From positions 62,001 through 126,000 of the forward strand of contig NKYR01000051.1 of assembly GCA_003184365.1 (NCBI GenBank): a stretch of DNA of 64,000 bases, written 5' to 3'. Made by a program: the position numbers and the translations under genes. The notes beneath the pieces are model-generated. The model had not been told where the DNA came from and made no database searches. It saw only the letters and a list, made by a program, of their open reading frames with translations. Below are positions 42,320 through 55,002 of the stretch, piece by piece. This DNA comes from Evernia prunastri (taxonomy: Eukaryota; Ascomycota; Lecanoromycetes; Lecanorales; Parmeliaceae). How positions within the stretch are numbered: the first letter of the stretch is position 1; each line of letters starts with the position of its first letter.

Positions 42320-44319
42320 GTAGTGCATGATGCGACATCCAAATCCGGGGTAAAACCTGGGGAAATCTGGCAAGTGGCTTTGCTTACATCTGCATTTGTA
42401 GATATATCCGCTCCAATATCCCTCTCGACGAGCTGGAGCTCCGTGCACGATACCCGCCTGTCGATGGCATGGGTCGCGAGAAAAAACGTGGAGATGCCAA
42501 AGGCATTGCTACGGCTTGGGGCGAGTAGGCTAACATGGTCGATCTTACGATTTCCTTTTACGTGTCTCGACTGATATCTTGGTCATGTCGTTTTTCCAGG
42601 CCTTAATGTTGCATCTTAGCCAGCGAGCTTGCACGCATTTATCTACTTTAGCTTTGATGCTTTCCGCCAATGATACCATCAGCTTTAGCGATTTAGCGTG
42701 CGTATTGCTTTACCAGCCTCAAAATTTTTGCAGCATCAGATAGATCTATTCCAGCTTAGCTCATACTGCAATCATTTCAAAGGATCGCAACTTTACCTAC
42801 CTTTCAATCAGGCTAGTCACCCTATCTGCGCATATTACAACGCCTCCAATCAGCGCTGGACTCGGACTCGTCAGACCCTCATTTCGAATCAATGGACGGT
42901 GAGTGAGGCGAGCAAATCCTCAACGAAAGAATCAAGATCGTGCATGAACGACCTCTCCCCCGCCTGCCTGCTTACCTACCTACTTACCTACCTACCTACC
43001 AAAACGACCAGCATCCCGCCTCAACAAGATAGATAAGTAAGTAGGTAGGTAGGTAGGGAAGTAACCTAAGCTCCCCCAATACGGAAAAGCCACAATCCAT
43101 GATATCATCCCAGCACATGTAGAAACTAGGTACTCTAGACCCTGCAGCATCCGGGGCCTCCGGCCAACGAAACGAACGCGCATCGAAGGGTTTACTCGGC
43201 CGGACCTAGTGTGGATGCTGCGTATGGAGTACGGAGTAAAGTAGATGCATGAACGAGCTGCATATCAGAGTTGGCAATTCGGTCGAAGTTGGTACTCGTG
43301 CAATGCGTTTCGTGGGTTAGCGGGCTGGATTGGCTGATTGGGGGGGCTGTTTTGGTGAGGCTGTTTGTATCAAGGCTGTTGTTGGAGGTGGGAGAATGGT
43401 TCTGGGGCCCGGGTTTCACTTGCGGTGCCGTTCTTGGGTGCTTTGTAGGCTGTGGGGGGCTGGGGGCGGGGGAAAGGGGGAAAGGGGGAGGGATTTGCTG
43501 GCGATGGGACGTGCCGTGGGGTAGTTATCGAGTATCTTTTCGGATGTGGGAAGAGAGGAGAGGGAATAGGTTACAATTATCCTTTCTATAGATAAGTCTT
43601 GGCTTCTGGATATACGCGAGGGACGGTTGAGGATTTGAAGGTTGCCGCGTCATAGGCAGACTGGAGTCCAATGCTGCGGAGTTGAAGGCAGACGTTGCGA
43701 TGCACGTTGCCAAATTTGGACGGGAAACTGAGCTCAATGGTGTTGGATGGCACTCCGCGTGATTTCTTGGTGTTTGTTTGGCTAGCTATGTGATTGCATT
43801 TTTGGGGGTTTCTGAAGGATTGCGTCTTTCATGATTTCTGTTGACCGTGTCTCGAATGTATTGTTTCGAATGTCAGGTTTATGCCAGGCGGTTATATCAG
43901 CGAAAGATCGTGTGAACGATGGATCTGAAACTGGTGGAAATGAGGGAGTGCAGTGGATACCACTGCTCTAAGCCATCGTTGTCAATGTTCCTGTAAGTAG
44001 ACTCGTAACTTCCCTGCTCATAGGAAATTCGGGAAGCCAATATGTCCTCATTTGGACGGGGTGGCTGATGACTGACTCTGCTTGATCACTAGGTCCGGAC
44101 TGTTAAAAGATTTATCGGGGGAGCTATTTCCAGAGCTTGAGAAGACGGCTGAAGATGCAAAAGCAAAACCGGAAATATTACAGTGTACGGCTGGTGTCAC
44201 TTTCGCAGAGGCAGCGCGAAGAATGTCGGAAGACTTACAACAGTTTGTTCCAGACCTTCAAAGGATATCGACGAAGCGACCTGCCATTGAAATTCCCGGC
44301 CTCGAAGGCGGTCAGGCTG
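42320..44319. other. Gap with a TACC/GGTA hairpin and a G-rich tract
   Basis: No supported gene. Two unusual stretches lie here: inverted tetranucleotide repeats at 42971-43057 and a run of six G-blocks at 43454-43492. The ORF 44082-44330 may belong to the N-terminal part of the NACHT relic that follows. Confidence 0.45.
42971..43057. repeat. Inverted TACC / GGTA tetranucleotide repeat (hairpin)
   Basis: Left arm 42971-43000 is built of TACC/TACT units; right arm about 43034-43057 is built of GTAG/GGTA units; the spacer is about 33 bp. The arms can pair over some 25 bases. Confidence 0.7.
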
Positions 44320-45250
44320 AAATCGCCTGAAAATAACCACGTCAGGAAAAGAAAGATCTCGAAGAGTCTCGTCAAGACAGTCTGGAGTGGCTGCTAGACG
44401 GCACTTCAGTAGCCCTCGAAGTACCGGAAAGGCAGTACTGTGTGTACTTGCAGCATAGACATGCGGAAACGGGCGAAACGGGCGACTGGATTATGAGGAC
44501 CCCGGAGTTTGGAACGTGGCGGTGCTGAAGAACAGCCGAGACATCTACAGCTGCTTGGAGCAGGCGGCTTTGGCAAGTCCCTTTTGACGTCAGGTATCAT
44601 CGAGAGCTTCAAACGTCGTCCATTGCAGCAGGAACAGAGAATGCCTCGACTGGTCTACTTCGTCTGCAAGGCTGGCGACAACGCGGTACAGCAAGGTATC
44701 AGGATCATGTTGTACCTCGTCAGCCAGTTGTTTGCCAATGCTACCGCCGATATCAAGAAGGCTAATGGATAAACAGGGGAAGATAGTACCAAGGTGGAAA
44801 AGCTCATTGAAGTACTCAAACGTACGTGAGACAAGTTGAAGGACACGGAAGAGGGAAAGAGATCCTTCGATTCTGCAAATCAACCCTGTGTTTCAGCTCA
44901 TTTTCGCGGATCTTGCAGAAGTTAATCGATGCCAAATTTCTTTGTTATTGTAGGCTATTGATGAGTGCATCCACAAAGATGCTGCTCTTTTGCACGCGTT
45001 GGAGGCGCTTCCGGATGAACGTACCAATATACGTAGTCCGGCCACCAGTCGTCTCGAGAAACGCGAATGTTCAATGAGCTGGGTGACGCTGAATCCATCG
45101 AGGTCAATAAATCAAACAACTATGCGGACATTTTCGCCTACTTGTTCGACTCTCTCGACGGCATCAAACGTTTTTGTTATCTTGACGCCGAGCACGCAAG
45201 TATCAATAAATCAGATGGAATGCTTACATGCAACTATCAACCGTGATGCA
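44320..45250 (+). pseudogene. Decayed NACHT-type NTPase (NLR-like) gene
   Basis: Fragments typical of fungal NLR proteins appear in order but in different frames: EESRQDSLEWLLDGTSVA and GDWIMRTPEFGTWR before the NTPase, GAGGFGKSLLTSGIIESFK (the P-loop) and LVYFVCKAGDNAVQQGIRIM, KVEKLIEVLKR, HALEALPDERTNIR with an ATSRLEKR motif like the NACHT sensor TSR, and SIEVNKSNNYADIFAYLFD. Stops interrupt the good frame at KKANG-TAA and KRT-TGA, both explainable as C-to-T changes in CAA and CGA. Frameshifts separate the WR and TSR regions. NACHT proteins act in fungal self/non-self recognition and incompatibility; this copy cannot be functional as it stands. Confidence 0.6.
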
Positions 45251-46663
45251 GATGCTCATATAAGGACATAAGGCCTAAAGCAGTCGAAGGCAATCTCAAC
45301 CCATGTCAAGAAATCGATCAGGGACTTTTAGGATAGAATGAACGATCTTTATAAACAAAACGAACTTGCAGTAGACCCGCCGTCGGAGGAGCGAGGAGCG
45401 AGCAACCATGATTGTTGGTTGCACTTCGCTGGCTCATATGTAGCGAAGGTAAAATCGACGCGGTGTTTGTAGCGGACGAGTTGGAACCGTGCTACGGGAG
45501 CGGTTCAACAGACGAGGACATTATTGAGTACGAGAACAAGGTCGTCAGCGTACAATACCGAGCGAGCGAGAGAACCGACATCGGCTTTGATGACGGAGAG
45601 CGTGAATCAATAGGGATCAGAAAGATTCGCCGAGATTTCTTGAAATTCGACTTCAAAAACTATCGACGTGCAACATCAGTCTGTGCGCGACATTATCACG
45701 AATAACGAGGAGATGTCACTGTGTCTAGAGCATAGACTCCGTCTGGAGTGCTTGAAACGTATCACTCAAGAATCGACTTTTGAGGCTGGCTCGAAAGGCG
45801 GCCATTGAATTATGGGTGAAAACATATTCAGGGAGCTCAACTCTGCCTCTTCTCAGAGAGACTTTCATGATCGGATAGAGTTTAGGAGTCAAGCCGCAGA
45901 CGTCCAGTGAGAGGCCTGCTCTGCCAGGGGGGCCAGGAGCTGACCGCGGTGACACCAGCCCCTCGGACACCCATGTCAAGGCGGGAAGAAGCAACACCAA
46001 GATTGAACCAGGAAACGCGGACTCGGAGGGTGTGAATGAAGTGTCAAACCGACTGGAGTACGGGTACGATTCCAGTGATGATGTCCCCAGATACGAAGTG
46101 CAACAGTGGCCGATGTTCTGCAGGTGGCCAGCGGCCGGGCGCATTATTAATTCGCAGGCCCGTTTCGAGGACCCTTATGATAAACTTGACGGATTTCAAA
46201 CTCCTGGTTCAACGGTGTCAAATCTCGATCGAAACAAGTATCTCTATGACGCAAAAATTCGCCAGATACACTCTTCGTTGCTACTGCCTGCAGTCTGCTC
46301 GCACTTATGCGAAGGTGTAGCATGCAGGACACATCGGGTGGTGAGACATTCCGGCAGGTACGAAGCACGATTAGTCTCCGTAGAACGCGTAGGTCGAACA
46401 GTAATCCTATCATTCCGACACACTTCATTGCATCCATTCGAAGCAGTGTGTTGGAAATGATGCAGCACTCCTGTGTTGTAGCTAGCCGCACGGTGTGTCA
46501 AATGGCCAATAGTGGCGATCTGCGCGGTCTTGCTGGGCTATATAAGTAGCCTTCACACCACTCCATGGAAATCAATCGATCCTTCCTACACCTAATTCCA
46601 ACTCAATCAGTCGCCTGCTCCTGAACCTTCAGATTGCTGAGATTCTTACATCGTTATCCAATC
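45251..46663. other. Probable 3' remains of the NLR relic, then promoter
   Basis: Plus ORFs 45412-45705 and 46032-46460 have protein-like stretches (for example GERESIGIRKIRRDFLKFDF) but no recognised domain; they may be the decayed C-terminal part of the NACHT gene. The last ~150 bp before 46664 contain TATATAAGT (about 46539) and a CT/CA-rich leader for the next gene. Confidence 0.35.
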
Positions 46664-47970
46664 ATGGCCGGCCACAAGAGACGCTGTATTGATAAAGGCT
46701 CCAACACCACCGGAGGCAACCCTTCAAGGGTTCCACCAACTTTTCTCAGCACATTTGATCACGGATTCCACTACCCCATCTTCGCCGTCTTGTGCGACTG
46801 CCTTAAAATCGCCGAAATTATCGCTTTGAGCCAGACATGCAAGAAACTCTCTGGCTTGTATCGATACCTCCTCTCGACTCAGTGGAATATTGATAAAGAA
46901 CTAAGCCGCTATGTTGATGATGCTCCAGGCTTCAGATCGGAAATGGCCAAATGCGGCGCCCTCATAGATGGCATCTTTGCTTTCGAATTCTTTGAGAGAT
47001 CTGCCTGGACTTGCAACTCTCTGAGAGTGACGATTCAGCAAGATGTTGAGCTTGGGCCTTTTTGCAAGTATCTCTCAGACACAGCGGGCTACTCGAAGGT
47101 AGATACTGGACGTTTCGAGGAGGACGAAGTTCTTGATGGTGACTACAAGGTAGAGATTATGTCATGAGGTCTGTCTCATATATCCATGCTAACTATCTGC
47201 AAACACAGGTTTCTACCTTCAAAAGAGATTCCGACAGCACGCTTACAATCTTCTTAAGGCTTAGCAAGTGCCCACCTGTTCAACTTATATTGTGGGATGC
47301 CAGCACTACTGCGGAATCCAACATCATAAGCTGGAATAAGGCTTATGCTCCATTCCCGCTGCCGACATTCATTCACAATAAGGGCTATTTGCTACAAGAA
47401 TATGACGAGAGGACGGAACAAGCTGTCCGCACTCAGTCTGACCCAGATGGACTGGATATTCAGGGTGTGATGTGGCCGGAAGATAGACGCCTTAATCATC
47501 CCATCCGGCAGCGCAGACGCCTTGGTGATCATCATACATGGACGATTCCCTTCGACACGGCAGGCATAGAGGTTTCAAAAACGCCTGACTATGTTTTAGA
47601 GCATGCCTGTTTCACGATGGATCTGGATGCTGAGTTCGACGATGACAAAATGAACCGTGTTCAACAGGAACGTATCCGGCAATACACAATCGAAATGGCC
47701 ACATTGGAATCTAAGGTGCTAAAGCACACTTACGTTTGCAGTGTTGATGACATGAAGACGTTCTTTTCCCGCCGGCTCCTCTCCTTCACTCTCTTCGAAC
47801 TCCGCAAACTGGATCCTGCTCAGAGACCGACCAACTACGATGAGATCTTGAGGAATCCGGGCGACATTGACCGTCTTCTCGGCGATTTCGAGCGCCCTGC
47901 TAGCTGGCGGTATCGAGATGAAGAAATTCCAAGATGGTACCAGGCCTTTGAGAAGTACAAGCCTGCGTGA
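46664..47970 (+). CDS. F-box-like protein, 415 aa, two exons
   Basis: Exons 46664-47149 and 47209-47970, joined in phase 0 by a 59-bp intron (GTAGAG, GCTAAC, ACACAG). An F-box-like helix set lies at residues ~35-75 (HYPIFAVLCDCLKIAEIIAL, SQTCKKLSGLYRYLL). A long unknown domain follows with EMAKCGALIDGIFAFEFFER, AWTCNSLRVTIQQ, then after the intron STLTIFLRL, PVQLILWDAS, a central acidic region and LLSFTLFELRKLDPAQRP near the C-terminus. There is no signal peptide. Proteins of this type are multicopy in dothideomycetes and are presumed adaptors of SCF ubiquitin ligases; the target is unknown. Unlike several F-box/2EXR genes in this window it is intact. Confidence 0.78.
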
Positions 47971-49537
47971 ATTATACCCACAGAGCAGGGGTTCTATGAC
48001 ATGGAAATGAGCGACATGCAAAGATAGAGAAATTTGGATGGTTCATATGTACGGCTCCGGCTTTTCGCGACAAAAGGAGAGCCGCTGTGAAGGCTTTCAT
48101 GCCATTGACAAGGGAAGTAAGCGGACAAAGTCATAGCACTTGGGGAATAGTAGCCGATTTCCTTCTAGTTCTCTGCATATCGACCTGGGGGGGAGAGTGC
48201 GAATTGCATAGTGGAGTGGGCCCTGATCATAGCAGGTACGGTCGCAGCACCAAGCTTAATGTTCATAAGCCTCTTGCCATCCACTTCATGGTGATTACAT
48301 ATTCGTTGCGTCAGAGTCCTCCCTTCCTATCCCCCTTTCCATCCGCAAATCACATACCGACAAGTGATCTACGCAAGGTACGTGAAGACGGAAGCTCTGG
48401 GACTCCCTGTGCTTCAGATGTAGGCAATACAAGACCTGGCGTCGTCCCAAGAGAAAGTTGCATAAGCATCGATACCCTTGCCTCTACCCTTTGATCAAGG
48501 TAGCCTCAGTGTAGAAATTTCAGCGCCGTCGGTATCTTTGCGGCGGAGTCGGTTTCTGTATTCAGACAGGTTGTGTTTGTTATAAGGGATCAACTCGCGA
48601 TGTCGGATCTGCTTTTGAATCCTTTCACGCACGCGATGATAGGGTGGAGGGTGCGATCCTTTTCTCAGCTTCAGACATGCTGCCAGAATCTGAACCGCTG
48701 GGGCGATGCTATTGTCACAGCGATTCTGCTTTGATAGACCCTAGAGGGATGCGATTTCCTGTTGATCCTATCTTGAAAAGCGCTCGACGGCTTCGTGCCT
48801 CCATGAGTATACTCGATGCCTTTTCATCATGCGATGTGACATGTTACGGGCTTGATCAACAGAAGAAACATTCTCCATGGACGCTGTTGTTCCGACCATC
48901 ACTGTATCCCATCGCGCCGAGGGAGATGATGGGCGGGCGGATCGCAGTCGAGTCGGCTCGCCGCTCGGGCGGTGGTTGCCAAGCACCGAAGGGTGCTTTA
49001 TCCGAAGCTATGCCCAGCAAGGTATGGGCAAGCGGCGGATCGGCTCATACTTTGGGTTTCCGCGGTTTTGTAAGGACCGAGATGAGCTCATGAGCTATTT
49101 TTTGATTTGTATGCTTCACATTTGCTCATGCCAGTTTCAGTGTATCAATGTAACCATGGAAAAATCGCTCCTCTCCTCTCGCATCTTCTAGTCTTTGCCG
49201 AAGCCGTTGAGCACTCTCGCCGGCGCCGATAGGAGATGGCTAGGAAATGGCGCGGAACCGTCTGCATTACCCGTCCATTCTGCGGGGTCCACACAGCATT
49301 TTCTTCTTATATATACGCACTCGGAGTTGCTTCTAGTTCTTCTCTTCTGTAGACACAACAGCTTCAACGATAAGAACACAAGAAAAAGGAACAGTACACC
49401 ATACCTTTAACCGGTCTTCTTCTTTGGCCATTTGTTTTGTATAACATCACGTCAATTAGTTACACCAAGTTCGCAAGTGACTTAAGTCTCAGCATACAGC
49501 AAACTCAACTTCCAAGACCGACAAGATCCATCCTACA
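47971..49537. other. Gap without a recognisable gene
   Basis: ORFs 48087-48494 and 48644-49093 on plus have no motif and overlap antisense ORFs. TATATATACG near 49308 may be part of the promoter of the monooxygenase that follows. Confidence 0.4.
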
Positions 49538-50974
49538 ATGACTGCGCCCACCAACGCTCCCGCATCTAAGTCTTCCGAGCCGAACACCATCAGCGTCGCC
49601 ATTGCCGGCGGAGGCATCGGTGGCCTCGCTTTAGCACTTGGTCTCCTCAAGTATGACCACATCGATGTCCAAATCTACGAAGCTGCCCACTCTTTTGGCG
49701 AGATAGGAGCTGGCGTTGCCTTTGGGGTCAACACCCAACGCGCTCTCCAACTCATAGGACCCCATGCTTGGAACTCTTTCAAGAAGCATGCGACACAGAA
49801 TTTATCGGAATCTCACAAAGATGTCTGGGCCGAGCATATTGTTGTAAGTCACATCTTGTGCAGATCGCGGAAGGAAACTCTCTGCATGACCTGAACGAGA
49901 CTGATAAAATCCTTCTTATCAGGGCAAAGGCGAGCATGAAGGCGAAGTGATCTGTTCCCAGAAGACCAAAGGCGGCATGCAAAGCGTACACCGCGCTCAC
50001 TTCCTTGACGAACTAGTCAAAGGAGTGCCTGCTGAACGTGCACACTTCAACAAGCGCCTCCATTCCATTCAGGATAGAGAAGGCAGCGGCGTAACTCTTC
50101 ACTTCAAGGACGGCACGACTGCAACGGCTGATGCTGTCATTGGCGCCGATGGAATTCATAGCATCACACGCGAGTATGTCCTTGGGGAGCGAGATATGGC
50201 TGCTCATGCTGTCTTTGCCGGCTCTGTCGCCTACAGGGGACTTGTCCCAATGGACAAAGCGGTGGAGAAACTGGGCGAAGAATATGCGCAGAATTCGATG
50301 CTGCTTTGCGGTCCAGGTATGCTAACTTCTCAACCCACCTGAGTCTCACCTCGCTCCAGCACTGACCATCCTCCCCAGGCAAAGCCATCCTCAGCTACCC
50401 CATCGATCTCGGCAAAATCCTCAACGTAGTCGTCATGGACTACGAGCGCCAGAGCTGGGACAGCGACAAATGGATCGAGCCCGCCACCTCCGCCGAGCTC
50501 GACGGCCTCTTCGCCGGCTGGGGCTCCAAAGCCCACGGCCTCATCCAGCTCCTCGACACCCCGAACCTGACCGCCTGGGCCATGCGCGACGACCTCCCCG
50601 CCCCCACCTACACCGTCGGCCACGTCGCCATGATGGGCGACGCCGCCCACGCCACGACCCCCTACCAGGGCCAAGGCGCCGGCCAGGCCATCGAGGACGC
50701 CCTCGTGCTCGCCACCCTCCTCGGCCGCGTCCGCGACCCCGCGCGCGTCCCGGACGCCTTCGCGGCGTACGATCAGGTCCGGCGGCCGAGGAGCCAGCGC
50801 GTGGTCAAGACGTCGAGGGAGGCGGGCTTGCTGTTCGGCATGCTGGCCGAGGGCGTCGGGGCGGATCTGGAGAAGATCGGCCAGAGGTTGGAGACGAGGA
50901 TGCATTGGATCTGGAATCGGGATTTGGACAGGCAGAATGCGGAGGCGGTGGCGTTGTTTGAGGAGAGTTTGTGA
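49538..50974 (+). CDS. FAD-dependent monooxygenase (salicylate hydroxylase-like), 431 aa
   Basis: Exons 49538-49843, 49923-50316 and 50379-50974; introns of 79 bp (GTAAGT ... TTATCAG) and 62 bp (GTATGC, GCTAAC, CCCCAG). The N-terminal Rossmann motif AIAGGGIGGLALALGL (GxGxxG at residues 24-29) binds the FAD adenine part; the mid-protein IGADGIHS is the DG motif, and MMGDAAHATTPYQGQGAGQA is the GD motif that contacts FAD and NAD(P)H. The group hydroxylates aromatic substrates such as salicylate, with oxidative decarboxylation to catechol in the best known case; the exact substrate cannot be told. No signal peptide. Exon 3 is far richer in G and C at third positions than exons 1 and 2. Confidence 0.92.
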
Positions 50975-53900
50975 GTTGTTTTTTGTCTAGGTGTCGTTTG
51001 GGGGGGGGACAGGTTTGGTGGAATAGAAGGCGTTCTTCCCGTTTATTCCATTTCTTCGCGTACATATTCTGTTGTATATTCTTATTTACGGTGTACTGTC
51101 ACATCTTTCTACTCCATCGTCGGATCTTGCTCTCGGAGGTAAACCTTCCGACTTACTCCCAGCCCAACCCAGCCTTTCAACTACAAGACTACGATTTCAA
51201 CTGTCCCCGTTCAAGACTTTCCGAGAAAAGAAAAAGAAAAGGCCACCTCACCTCACTGCGCTGCACCGCACAGCCTCCCCCTTCCCCTCCCCTCCCCTCT
51301 CTCAACCCTTGCCTCTTTCTATCACTTCTAAGCCAACATTCTTCCCGCACTCCGTACCTTCCACCCCAATCGCTTCCCCAAAGAGCAGTGCTCGCTGCAG
51401 GCGCAGAAGGACGAGCGAGGCGAGGGGGCCCGCACGGACGGGAGGGAGGGGAAGGTGGGAGGGGTTTCGTGATGTGGCTTGTTGGGGTGTTGAGTGGTGG
51501 CGGGTCGTGTTCGGGTGCGGAGGGGAGGAAGTGAGGAGTTGGGGAGCTGAGGTGGAATGTGGTGGGGTGTGGTGTAGTGCTTAGTTCTTGTTACAACGAC
51601 TTTACGCTTGGGTTTTGCACTTGTGCTTGAGTCGTGAGCGTGCTACTGCATGAAGCGGGTGGAGGAGCCGAAAAGAGTGGCTTCGCGGCCAAATGTGGTG
51701 GTGTGCGACTGTCGCAGCTTGGGGGAAAGGGGGGTTTCGGCTCGGTTTCACTTCGGTTGCTCTCTGTCTCCTTTTTGGAGGGGCGCGGGGAAGTGCGGGA
51801 CGTGGATTGACGGGTTCATTGTGGGTTCTTGGGCAGATGGAATTAACGATGGTTGGCTTGGGCTGGGTACTCGTACCTACCTCGCTACCTAGCTTAGGGG
51901 AGCAGTGGCAATCTTTCTGGTGGCGAACTATGTCAGTCAGGGGAGATGTAGTTGGTCGATCGATGCGTGCGGTCTGGGTGACTCTCTTGATGCCATGCTG
52001 GAAAGGAGGTTGGGTATTTCTACGAGGATGTTGAATCCCTCGCTTTTCGCTAATGCTGTGCTGTCAATGATTGGCGCTGTTCGAGCAAGTGTCTCGTATT
52101 CGGCATCCACCACCGCCCTCATTCTATCAATAGGCAACCATCATCTCGGCCAGCGTCACATCTCGTTCTCCATCGCGTAGGTCACGATGCGTTTTGCATA
52201 ACATCATTATATCCGGAAATAAACATGCGGGAGAAGCATAAGGACGTCAGGACCCGCGGTCCCACCTACAGGGGCTGTGTCGTTGTGACAAATTCATCAC
52301 TCCGGCGGGATTTATCTAGATGCTCAAGCAGGGCAATCGCAGCGTCGGCGGGTCTTCGGTCAAACCGAGGACGTATGGGTAGCGATCGGGGGATCTCGGA
52401 GAGTTCATGCGGGGGAAAGGAGGTCTGCATGAAGGGTGAGGGTAAGGTTGTGCTGCTGGGGCTGTGAGCGCATAGGGTATGCACTGAAGGGTACTTCATA
52501 CAGATCGGGCAAGCGGTACTGCATGCATGTTGTTGTATTAAGGATTTGGGAAGGTTGTTTGGGTTGAGATCCGAATAAGGTGGGGAGCGTTGGGTCAGGA
52601 GACCTTCGGGGGATAGTTCAGCTTGGTATTTCGGGGGTCGGAGAACACTTGCTGGGAGCTCGCATGGAGCGGGTTGTTTGGGTGGGTGGTGTGTCATGTG
52701 AAAAGCAACTGCATGGTTAGCGAGGTGGGATGTATGCGGGTTCCAGGAATTTGACTGCAGATGGCGATGATGAGAGGGGAATATCTCCTGAAATATTGAA
52801 TGTGGCTAGGAGGTTATGTTCTGTGGGAGATATTCGGGTTTGGAGAGTTTTCGCATGCTTCTTCGGAGACATTCCCACGAGAGCCCGCTTACGGTCGGTC
52901 TTTTGGGGTGTGCATATGCGCTGTTGCATAATCTGTAGAAAAGTAGGTTGAGTGATGTCAGTGCAAGGTGCTAAAGTGGTCTGTAGTTTTTATTATTGCG
53001 GTTAGGTGGCTGTTTGGTAGGATATCTTCGGGTTAGAGAAACTTACTGTTTTGGCTTTCTCGGAGGATTTGCGCAGAAACCCGCGTCATGTCGGTCTCTG
53101 AAAAGGTGCATCTATATCCTGGCATGATCTAGATCAACGCAAGTCCCGGTGATTCACATGCATATCTTCGTTTCCAACAACCGGGAAGCTCGTCTAAGTA
53201 CCGTATTCGAATCCGGTCGGGTGTGTATGGGTAGGAAAATCTCCGCGTTTCGAAGAACGTTCGCAGTTCATCGGCGCAGACTCGCGGGGTATGCAGTTTG
53301 ACATTTCTGTTTGTCTTCACTGCAGGTTGTGCTGCAGGTCGAGCGGCAGGGTATCATGATCTGCACTGCAGCTGCTTGGACCAATGAAGTCTTTGCTTCG
53401 CAGATCTCTTGTTGCCCTGATTCTCTCAATGATGACCGCTGCTTAGATTTGGATAGAAGATGTAACTCATGCATATGCCTTCCATCGTGATTTTGCCGAA
53501 GGTCTGCGCGCTTCGTGCTCGCTTCTGGGTAGCATTCGGCCCGTCTACTCTCTTCCTCTTCTCTTCAAGACGATTGGGCAGCTCTGCGTCTCGCTTCTAC
53601 CCGCTGCCCTGTCGGTCTCACTAGTCTTCGTCAATCTAGTTGTAAAAGAACAAAGTCTTCTGGCCATCTTCGCAGATCATCCCTACCTTACTCCGTCTGA
53701 CAAATATATCTGAGCTGAATTGGTCGGTAGGTCTGAGCACACAGACCTTCTTTGGGAATCTTGACTGTCATTACAGAATCATGCATTGCGCAGGATAGAG
53801 TCTGCGACGCCATGGTGATTAAAATGATGTTCGCATGGTGCATGAGATTAACATGCCGAAGAACCTAGTCTTTTTCCGCAGAATTCCTCGGCATAGACGT

Positions 53901-55002
53901 AATCGGCTCTTATGCACGTAGATATTAGAAAGGTTATACAGAGGGTACCCTTGATCCTTCAGAGTTAGTACCTACCCATTATGGCACGGCATCTGCGTTC
54001 TGCACCAGCATGAGTTGCTTCTAGGGGGCGCTCTCACAACTTAGACTACCTCCGGAGAGTCTCATACACCCTAGGCGTAAGAATTTCTTTCTTTTGCCAG
54101 GTAGTGACGGCAAGCTGCAGAATGACTTATTGTTGGCCCATCTCCTCGAACCTGCGTCTTCAGGCTTTCAGACACATCGGCACGGTGTCGAAATCATGCC
54201 AGCCATTGGTTGCTACTTCAAGATACTCGAGCAACGGTCCGAAATGAACCTGTCACCCCGCGTGCCAACTTATTCAGTCGTCATTAAATGATGGCCCAGA
54301 ACGCAACTGTAGGGAATCCTACCAATGCAAAGCCTTGTCCACAATCTGAGTCGTCACTAAGTGACGACCCACATAAGCAGACCCTACGCATAGTCAGAAG
54401 CATCGCTGATTGATGGCACGGATCACGCACATAGGACTGAAGAACTGCCGTGGCGGTTGATAGCATCAAGCCGACGATTTTAAGCATGCTGACGTGTGTA
54501 TTTGATGTCTGCAGTCCGTGTCTGTTCTTCTTTTCGGCGTTCTCTGCGATTGAAGGGTAGTACAAGAGAGTATGGTCATTGGTATCTAGGAGGATGTTCG
54601 TAATGCTTTTAAGGAGCTGTACGTTATGAATCGCATTATGCATTCTTTCTACTAGCGCTGGTAGGTATTGAACCGAGTGAAAACTAATTTCCTACGTCCT
54701 GTAAGATGAATGACTAAACAGCATGCTTTTTCTGAGGGTTTTGACGAGACGACTAATTTCAGAATTACTGGGTTCTCTGTGTGCGTGACAGGCTCGAACT
54801 AGCTCGTGGACTCTGTGGCGATGCAATATGAAGAGGGAGTGTAGTAGAGACCTTCAATAGCCCGAATTCGCTTTCATTATGTGCCACAGATGTGTGAATA
54901 ACCGTAGTCTGTTGTGAGGAATTTCATATTCTCATTCAGCTACATTCAAGACACGCCCAGAACGGCCCCAACAGCAGACTAATATTCTGCATGATCCCAC
55001 AC
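50975..55002. other. Four-kb gap without a supported gene
   Basis: The first ~900 bp are strongly strand-asymmetric: C/T-rich from 51230 to 51380 and G-rich from about 51410 to 51860, which opens long spurious ORFs in several frames. ORFs 52266-52697 (minus) and 52730-52951 (plus) have no recognisable domain. AT-rich after 53000. No tRNA confirmed. Confidence 0.4.

Noticed and set aside
50330..50961. Antisense ORF of 191 codons and a second plus-frame ORF of 163 codons
   Set aside because: Both are by-products of the GC-rich exon 3 of the monooxygenase; one is Arg/Pro-rich and the other Gly/Val-rich, with no motif.
51072..51584. Two overlapping plus ORFs of 170-187 codons
   Set aside because: They span a pyrimidine tract followed by a G-rich tract; composition explains the open frames and the products are low-complexity.
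53195..53240. tRNA B-box-like string TATTCGAATCCGG
   Set aside because: No A-box or acceptor stem pairing could be found at the right distance.
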